A stretch of DNA of 64,000 nt from Glutinoglossum americanum (taxonomy: Eukaryota; Ascomycota; Geoglossomycetes; Geoglossales; Geoglossaceae). The first letter of the stretch is position 1; every line of letters starts with the position of its first letter. The notes beneath the pieces are model-generated. The model searched no databases, was not told the DNA's origin, and saw nothing but the letters and a program-made list of their open reading frames with translations. Positions 58,012-64,000 of the stretch are shown here, piece by piece. The position numbers and the translations under genes are program-made. The stretch covers positions 155,519-219,518 of the forward strand of contig JAGHQL010000016.1 in the NCBI GenBank assembly GCA_020080175.1. The letters run 5' to 3'.

Positions 58012-60033
58012 ATGTCGTCCTTTGTTGCTTCTTCGCTTCCGAATAATGGTTCCGGCCAACATCGTGAGTCGCGTTTTACTTACAAGCATCTTTCTCAGCT
58101 TCATCTCTCCTCCAACAACTGTCCTCTCCGTGTCATTGCTCATGTGGATCTCGATGCATTCTACGCACAATGTGAGATGTTGCGGCTTGGTATCCCAGAG
58201 GATCGGCCTTTAGCCGTCCAGCAGTGGCAAGGACTCATAGCCATCAACTATCCTGCACGCAAGTACGGGTTGGGCAGACATGTCACGAGTACCGAAGCAA
58301 AGAAAATCTGCCCGGAACTGGTCATGCAGCATGTAGCGACTTGGAGGGAAGGGGATGAGAAGTGGGCATATCATGAGGATGCTTGGAAGCATATTGCAAC
58401 TCATAAAGTCTCCCTCGATCCGTATCGCCAAGAGTCCCGGAAGATATTAGCGGTGATCAAGGACGTGCTTCCGCCTCTGCCGGTGCAAAGAGTCGAGAAA
58501 GCAAGTATCGATGAGGTTTTCCTTGATCTGTCATCCCAGATTCATTCCCTCCTGCTGCAACGCTACCCGGAATTGAAATCTCCGCCCCCTTCTGGGGACC
58601 CAACAGAACACTTACCGCCACCGCCGACATCGGCCTTGGACTGGGGCAAGGGTGCTCTCATTGACCTCGATTCCAAAGGAACAGAGGATGATGACCCGGA
58701 TTGGGACGATGTTGCTATGCTGCTTGGTTCTGAAATAGTTCGTTCCGTTCGTGGCGCGATAAGGGAACGGTTGAAGTACACTTGTTCTGCGGGAGTGGCG
58801 CACAACAAGATGCTCGCAAAGTTGGGATCGGGACATAGGAAGCCTAACCAGCAAACCATCGTTCGTGACCGGGCAGTTCAACATTTCCTTTCCGAGTTCA
58901 AATTCACAAAAATTCGCAACCTAGGCGGCAAGCTAGGTGATCAATTGGTCTCCACATTTGGGACCGACACTGTGGCGGATTTACAGAGAGTTTCTCTTGA
59001 CCAATTGAAACTGAAAGTCGGTGATGACACTGGAACCTGGGTCTACGGAATCATTCGTGGGATCGACACAAGTGAGGTTAATCCCCGTACGCAAATCAAG
59101 TCGATGCTTTCCGCAAAATCTTTCCGCCCAAGTGTCAACTCAATGGAGCAAGCTGTGGGCTGGCTTAGGATCTTCGTGGCAGATATTTTTTCAAGGCTTG
59201 TTGAAGATGGCGTGCTTGAGAATAAGCGGCGACCAAAGACTATCAATTTGCACCATCGTCACGCGGGGCACACAAAATCACGCCAAGCACCCATACCTAC
59301 GGGGAAAGCCATTGACGAGAATCTTCTTTTTGACATTGCAAAAGCTTTGTTGGGCCAAGTAGTACTAGAAGGCAACGCCTGGCCTTGCGCTAACCTAATG
59401 CTCAGCGTAGCTGGATTTGAGGATGGTGTCAATAGGAACAAGGGTATCGGGTCTTTTCTCGTAAAGGGAGAAGGGGCCAAGGCTATGCATTCAAGCAGAG
59501 AAGAGAATGAGGGGTGTGTGGCTGTTGAAGAAAGACCTGAGAAGAGAGTGAGATCTGATCTAGGGATGTTTCAGAAGTTTTTTATTAGAAAGGACGAGCG
59601 TGCAGATCTATCCGATGGCTCTTCTGACGCTCGGGAGAGCTCCCCAGGTACCACGGGCCACCTTGGTTGCCCACTAACTTCTGGGGGAGATGTCAACGGA
59701 CGAGACCGAAAAGAGCAGTCACTCGATTCCGAAGGTCTGGCCCATGCGGCGACAAATGAGGTAGAGGATCACCGTTCCGTGACCAACGATTCGCCACAGA
59801 TACGTCAGCAGCCTATCACTGCATTTACCTGCAGTCGCTGCAGCAAAACCTTCCCCGTCGCTAAGAGGGAAGAGCACGGAGACTGGCATTTTGCCAAAGA
59901 TCTGCAGGCTAAAGACAAACCCCCGCCTACGGAGAAGGTTTTACAACATCCGCCCACCAGGCCACGAGGAACCGGCGATACTGGACGGAACAAAGCGGAA
60001 AAGGGCCAGAGCAGACTGGCGTTTAAGCGGTGA
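58012..60033 (+). CDS. RAD30: DNA polymerase eta (Rad30), Y-family
   Basis: Translesion polymerase that copies accurately past UV-induced cyclobutane dimers. Intronless, 673 aa. Active-site motifs: AHVDLDAFYAQCEMLRLG (first catalytic Asp), YPARKYGLGR for nucleotide contacts, and KASIDEVFLDLS (catalytic Asp-Glu). AGVAHNKMLAKLGSGHRKPN marks the thumb/HhH region and ends in the usual little-finger domain (KSMLSAKSFRP ... TINLHHRH). A UBZ zinc finger, FTCSRCSKTFPVAKREEHGDWH, binds ubiquitinated PCNA (C-x2-C-x11-H-x3-H). The C-terminus QSRLAFKR resembles a weak PIP box. An acidic insert (LDSKGTEDDDPDWDDV) sits between the palm motifs. Length fits fungal Rad30. Upstream in-frame Met is not needed. 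Confidence 0.95.
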   Translation: MSSFVASSLPNNGSGQHRESRFTYKHLSQLHLSSNNCPLRVIAHVDLDAFYAQCEMLRLGIPEDRPLAVQQWQGLIAINYPARKYGLGRHVTSTEAKKICPELVMQHVATWREGDEKWAYHEDAWKHIATHKVSLDPYRQESRKILAVIKDVLPPLPVQRVEKASIDEVFLDLSSQIHSLLLQRYPELKSPPPSGDPTEHLPPPPTSALDWGKGALIDLDSKGTEDDDPDWDDVAMLLGSEIVRSVRGAIRERLKYTCSAGVAHNKMLAKLGSGHRKPNQQTIVRDRAVQHFLSEFKFTKIRNLGGKLGDQLVSTFGTDTVADLQRVSLDQLKLKVGDDTGTWVYGIIRGIDTSEVNPRTQIKSMLSAKSFRPSVNSMEQAVGWLRIFVADIFSRLVEDGVLENKRRPKTINLHHRHAGHTKSRQAPIPTGKAIDENLLFDIAKALLGQVVLEGNAWPCANLMLSVAGFEDGVNRNKGIGSFLVKGEGAKAMHSSREENEGCVAVEERPEKRVRSDLGMFQKFFIRKDERADLSDGSSDARESSPGTTGHLGCPLTSGGDVNGRDRKEQSLDSEGLAHAATNEVEDHRSVTNDSPQIRQQPITAFTCSRCSKTFPVAKREEHGDWHFAKDLQAKDKPPPTEKVLQHPPTRPRGTGDTGRNKAEKGQSRLAFKR

Positions 60034-61755
60034 CGGTTAAGAATATCCATTCTTATCATCTAAACTACCAATTAGTAGCTGGCGTCCTCGCAGCCGTTTT
60101 GAAATTTCTCAAGGGAGCAATCAATGACCCCACCACTACCTCTGCGGTGGAACCCTTCAGCAGTCGCCTCCATCGCAAGATATTTCTGATGTGAATGTAA
60201 GATGCTGCATGAAGAAATAAATGAACTTCTGCGTAGTCGTTGGGAGGTAATTGGCTTTGGTCCACTCTCTTCAATGTTGTACCGCTTTCACAGCTTTTTA
60301 GAAAGCTTTGTACTCCATCCCCGGGTGCATGAGAACTTTATATGCACTTCCATGTGGCACCAGTTAGATGAACCGAAAGCGACCGGTGACCCATTCCAAT
60401 TCCAGGTGGTCTCTAGTATATGTAGGATGGCTGTAGTAATTGCCCTTTTAGACAAGAGTCCGGTCCTGCTGCGAAGTTACATATAACGGGGATTGCATAC
60501 GGAAGAAGGCTGGGACTCTCCGGAAGGCGCCACAGCTTGGCGCGTGTAACACGCCCTATCTCAATCACACTTGTATGACACATACGGCGGGATTGAAGGG
60601 AATGAGCTGAACTCGCCGACTCTGCCAGAGCAAAGCATGAGACCAATCGTTTCCCTTTGGGTATTTGGGTATCGGCGTTCGCCACTGAAGGCTGATGCCT
60701 TGTGCCACATGCAAGATGCAAAGGTGCCCAACCAGTTAGCGTATTACGCAACTAGGATACGACGTGAGGTACCTCCCTCAGCATCCTCCTGGCCAAGAAG
60801 GCTCACCGAACGGAAGCCTCCTCCCGGTCGTCGCGGATTCCTCGGTGTTCCATGCAGCACATGCCAGTTGACAGTGTCTTCGCCGGGAACATCCGACTTA
60901 CCCACGCGCGATTTACTCACGTCGAAGACATCTCCACTCGACCACCACTCAAACCACCACTCAACCTCTTTGCGGGCCGAAGGAACCCAAAATTTACACT
61001 CTGGAGCTCCACACTCTATTTCCCACGTGCGGGTTTAATCTAGTTGGGGTATTGCCAGTGTCCGAGGGAGGTTCATTCTACGGTCTGCCATGGTCCACTC
61101 GCATTTTGGTCATGGGCCACACACCGTTCCTGGCGGCCCACCACTCATCGCACACCCTGCAGGTGTGGGTCAGACTATTGACCCACATGTCCTCCGGTAC
61201 ATGTGTGTACGTGCGCGGATACCTACCAATACGCTTGAAAAGAGCCTCAATCAATGTAACTGCCAGCGCCAGAAAGCCACACCCCACCCTAGCACACCAA
61301 CTCTTGCCGCACATACGGAATCACTGACCCCTTCTTACTGGCTGGCGTTGCTAGATCATATTCTAAGGCAGCTGCTCTAGGGTGTGTGACCCTTACCTAG
61401 CTGGACAACCATCAACCTTGTTCCATCCAGCCAGCTTGTTGCCTGAGTGCCGGTTCTATTAGAATGATGGTGACCCCGCTTTCTCGACCGGCTTTCCTTC
61501 TCAGACCCTTTGCGACCGGTTTAGTTCCAACCACATTCGCATCGAACTCTTGAGTCTAGTCCCCCAAAGGAACGCCCTCGTGTGATTTTCTGCGTTTCTT
61601 AAGAGAAGTCACCTCTTGTCTTAGTGCTCGAAAGTTCCCATTCTCCCCCTGTCGAGGGTTTTTGGTCCTGCTTCACCGCCACCTCCCCATCGCCCGTTGT
61701 TGGATATATCGTGTTTGGATCTGTCTCTCTTTTACCTCCTGACTGTACACTCAAA
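60034..61755. other. Intergenic, pol eta 3' region and RfeG-like promoter
   Basis: About 1.7 kb. No recognised exon; frames at 60571-61380 read as Pro/His/Thr-rich chance translations. The last 250 bp before 61756 is CT-rich with a TCTCTCTTTTACCTCC-type tract typical of a fungal leader. Confidence 0.5.
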
Positions 61756-62661
61756 ATGGCCGGTGCTACACGAACAAACCAGTATTTTATCCCGGGAGAT
61801 GGCATTTCTAGAGAAGTCATCCAGGCCGATATTTGCCGCTACTTAGGAAATGACGCTCTTGTCAGACCTGGCCAGTATCAGGTCTGCCAAGTCTGAAATA
61901 AGATTCTCCAAACAAGAGCTAACCCCGATTTTTATCTAGGGAAGAGAGGGGTACTATCTCACGGCCTATCGCAACCTGACCTCGGTATGACGGCTCCTCT
62001 CCCAAGAAAGTCTATGGAGGCTGCTGACTTGCCGGTGTTGTTGCTTTAGGCTATGATTGCGGACTTAAAGGCCGATTCGCAACGATGGGAAGCAGAGCGG
62101 CGAGAAGGAGAGGCAAGAGGATTTGCAACAGGTACAGGAACAACCGGCAAAAACCGAAACGGGCTCCGGTTTCCTAACCATATATTACTTTTAGCATACC
62201 GGTCGTCCACTATCCATCAGTCCCGTCAATACTATGGGCCCTCGGAAGGTGTCCCAGGGGGCCAGCCCCTCGCGGCTAGCGGTCAAGGCCAAGGCCAAGC
62301 TCAAGGCCAAACTCAAGGCCAAGGCCCGGTCTATGTCAACCAACAGCCCGGTTCGACACAGTACGAGGCCTATAGCGCCACCCAGTACCCTCCCTCCACC
62401 GCAGCAGGGTATACAGGCGCTAATTACGGATACGCAGCTGGAGGTAACTTGGCACCAGGGAGTGAGCCACGGTCCACTTATACCTACCCGCAGCAACCTG
62501 ATGGATCCTCCTACGATCCTGCCACCCGGACAGACCCTTATAGCGGCGGCTATGGTGGACAATCAGTTCCGGGGTCCGGACAGCCAACACCAAGGGGAGG
62601 CGCACCCTCGTACCAACCAAGGGATCCATATGGGCGCGGTGGCTACAACTACCCCCAGTGA
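61756..62661 (+). CDS. RfeG-like fungal protein
   Basis: Resembles fungal proteins annotated as transcription factor RfeG; biochemical role unknown to me. Exons 61756-61881, 61940-61984, 62050-62131 and 62195-62661 give 239 aa. The conserved N-terminal domain is TRTNQYFIPGDGISREVIQA, DICRYLGNDALVRPGQYQ, then (exons 2-3) GREGYYLTAYRNLTS and AMIADLKADSQRWEAERREG. The C-terminal 140 residues are Gln/Gly/Tyr-rich and disordered, with a (GQGQ/AQGQTQGQ) run near 110-125. Exon 2 is 45 nt. The third intron (63 nt, branch CTAAC, acceptor TTTAG) is in frame and stop-free, so an unspliced form would also be open and add 21 residues. Confidence 0.8.
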
Positions 62662-64000
62662 ATGCGGTGTAGATCATGCCCTCGATGGTCACCGGATACT
62701 GCTCAAACTACCGTCGGTATGTCCACTATGAGTCATATAGGAACCGCTGGCGACGCCATTATTTCCATACTTATATACGTCCTCACGATGCTCCACCCAG
62801 CAGCACACACCGTCCAAGGTTCTCATTGCTTTGCAGCTTTTTGTTTCTGTCAATTGTTCGCTGGGAGATCCTCGAAGGTCTACCGGATGAAATGGGAATC
62901 ACCGGCCAGGACATATTTAGTACTCTAAAGACTCCTGGGAGAGGAAAATCCATCCGCAGTTTTCATTCCTGGATATTCATTTCCGGATACCGTCCCACTA
63001 GCCTGGGTTTCCACTTGTTCGCCTTTCCGTTCTAGTACGCATTGGAAAATTAGACACCGGGCATTTTCTTTCGAACACAGATGGACGCCTTCTTTTTGAG
63101 CCCGGATTAAGACAGGAAGCTCATCGAGTAAATATGGAGTTTTCATGATCCTCACATTCGCACGAACCAAGGGATTTGCGCGTCTACCAGGTTGTTTGTT
63201 GATGGGCGAGCTCTCGTGACCAATGGATTTTGTATCTCCCTCCCCCCCCCCCCTTACTCCCTTCCTCTGTCTGAACTCATGTATTTGCTCTCGGGTTTTG
63301 GATCTTGTTTTAACCGTCTGGACGTCAGCATCGCTTCATCACATCATCTTGGTCACGTTTCCCCGAGGGAGAAAGTTTTTACGGCATGGCGCGGGCAGCT
63401 CCCATTTTTCCACATTGTTCCGCCTTTTGTTCTTTATCCTTTTATTTTATTTCTTTCTCTCCCCTTTCGCCTCTTCCGTTCTTCTAAATTTCATGTAGAT
63501 ATTATTTGTTCCTTCCTTGGGAGGTGGTATTATATAAATTACTCTTTTCTCAAAATCCCCGCCCCCCTTCTTCCCGCATTTACCACGCAGAGAGAGAGAG
63601 GCTTCTTGAGTTCCCTCCCCCATCCCGCGAACTTTCCTGGCCTTCGGTTCGAAATCCTGCGCCCCGCCGCTTGCTTGCTTCCTTTCTTTTTATCTTCCAC
63701 CCCGACTGACCCTGGATTACCGGCGGAAAAAAAAAAAAAAAAGAAAAAAAAATTTCCACACCCCAGCGCGTGCCACTATCCGTTCCGAAAGAAAAGAAGA
63801 AAAAAAAAATCCAGCTTTTTTCTTTCATATGTTCTTTTTCTTTGCCCCCGGATTTTCCGTGCGTCCTCGTCCCGTTTCTTCGGCCGCCGGATCGACCGCC
63901 CTACCTCGACGTTTAGACTCTTGACTAACCAATCCTCCTTCCCCATGTTGAATACGATATTGCCAGCGGAACTCTCGCCATTGGTGCCGGCTCTCCCCAC
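62662..64000. other. Terminal intergenic region, pyrimidine-rich at the right end
   Basis: No supportable gene. From about 63230 the plus strand is strongly C/T-rich with a C-run near 63243, T-runs, and A-runs near 63726-63752 and 63790-63810. This resembles the promoter and leader of a plus-strand gene starting beyond the window. The minus frame at 63776-64000 is tract-driven. Confidence 0.5.

Noticed and set aside
63776-64000. Minus-strand frame running off the right edge
   Set aside because: Lys/Arg/Phe-rich translation of poly-A and CT tracts; no family features.

Overview
The window reads as nuclear DNA of a filamentous ascomycete (Pezizomycotina). The genes are split by many short introns of about 50-110 nt with GT..AG ends and CTAAC/TACTAAC branch sites. 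The gene set is typical of the group: Sho1 osmosensor, Och1 mannosyltransferase, Gyp2/MDR1-type TBC protein, Pfa5 palmitoyltransferase, RfeG-like protein and a fungal MetX-family serine O-acyltransferase. I cannot place it to genus. All gene models are hand-spliced from the sequence: exon joins were chosen by splice signals, by phase (every total is divisible by three) and by continuity with remembered family sequences. No search was run.

Layout. 0-11 kb is dense housekeeping: ceramide synthase (+), SHO1 (-), dynactin p24/RO-10-like (-), AVT-type amino-acid transporter (+), mitoribosomal bS16m (-) and NAD(P)HX epimerase (+). 11-26 kb holds VPS34 (-) and NSE4 (+) sharing a 427-bp divergent promoter, a PPN2-like phosphatase (-), tRNA t6A dehydratase TCD1 (+), serine O-acyltransferase (-) and OCH1 (-). 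27.4-34.7 kb holds the most unusual gene, a nine-exon protein of about 1258 aa. It joins a long disordered N-terminus, a zinc-cluster-like Cys6 motif split by an intron, two copies of a C4 zinc module and an AlkB-like Fe(II)/2OG dioxygenase. It is transcribed divergently from an acyl-CoA synthetase that carries a peroxisomal AKL terminus.

35-41 kb is repeat-rich. A 79-98-bp minisatellite lies downstream of, and a degenerate repeat upstream of, an intronless 1131-aa repeat/coiled-coil protein with a single C-terminal membrane segment. 41.8-45.5 kb is a GRAM-TBC-EF-hand RabGAP.

45.5-58 kb is gene-poor. It has PFA5 and two small paralogous zinc-ribbon proteins with identical cysteine spacing, set among microsatellites and long homopolymer tracts. 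58-62.7 kb carries intronless DNA polymerase eta and the RfeG-like gene. The last 1.3 kb is pyrimidine-rich and looks like the promoter or leader of a gene beyond the window.

There is no evidence of an operon, CRISPR array, rRNA or intact transposon. Functionally the genes cover membrane lipids and trafficking (ceramide synthase, Vps34, TBC, Pfa5, Och1), stress signalling (Sho1), genome maintenance (Nse4, pol eta, possibly the AlkB-like protein) and metabolite repair or amino-acid supply (epimerase, AVT, serine acyltransferase).
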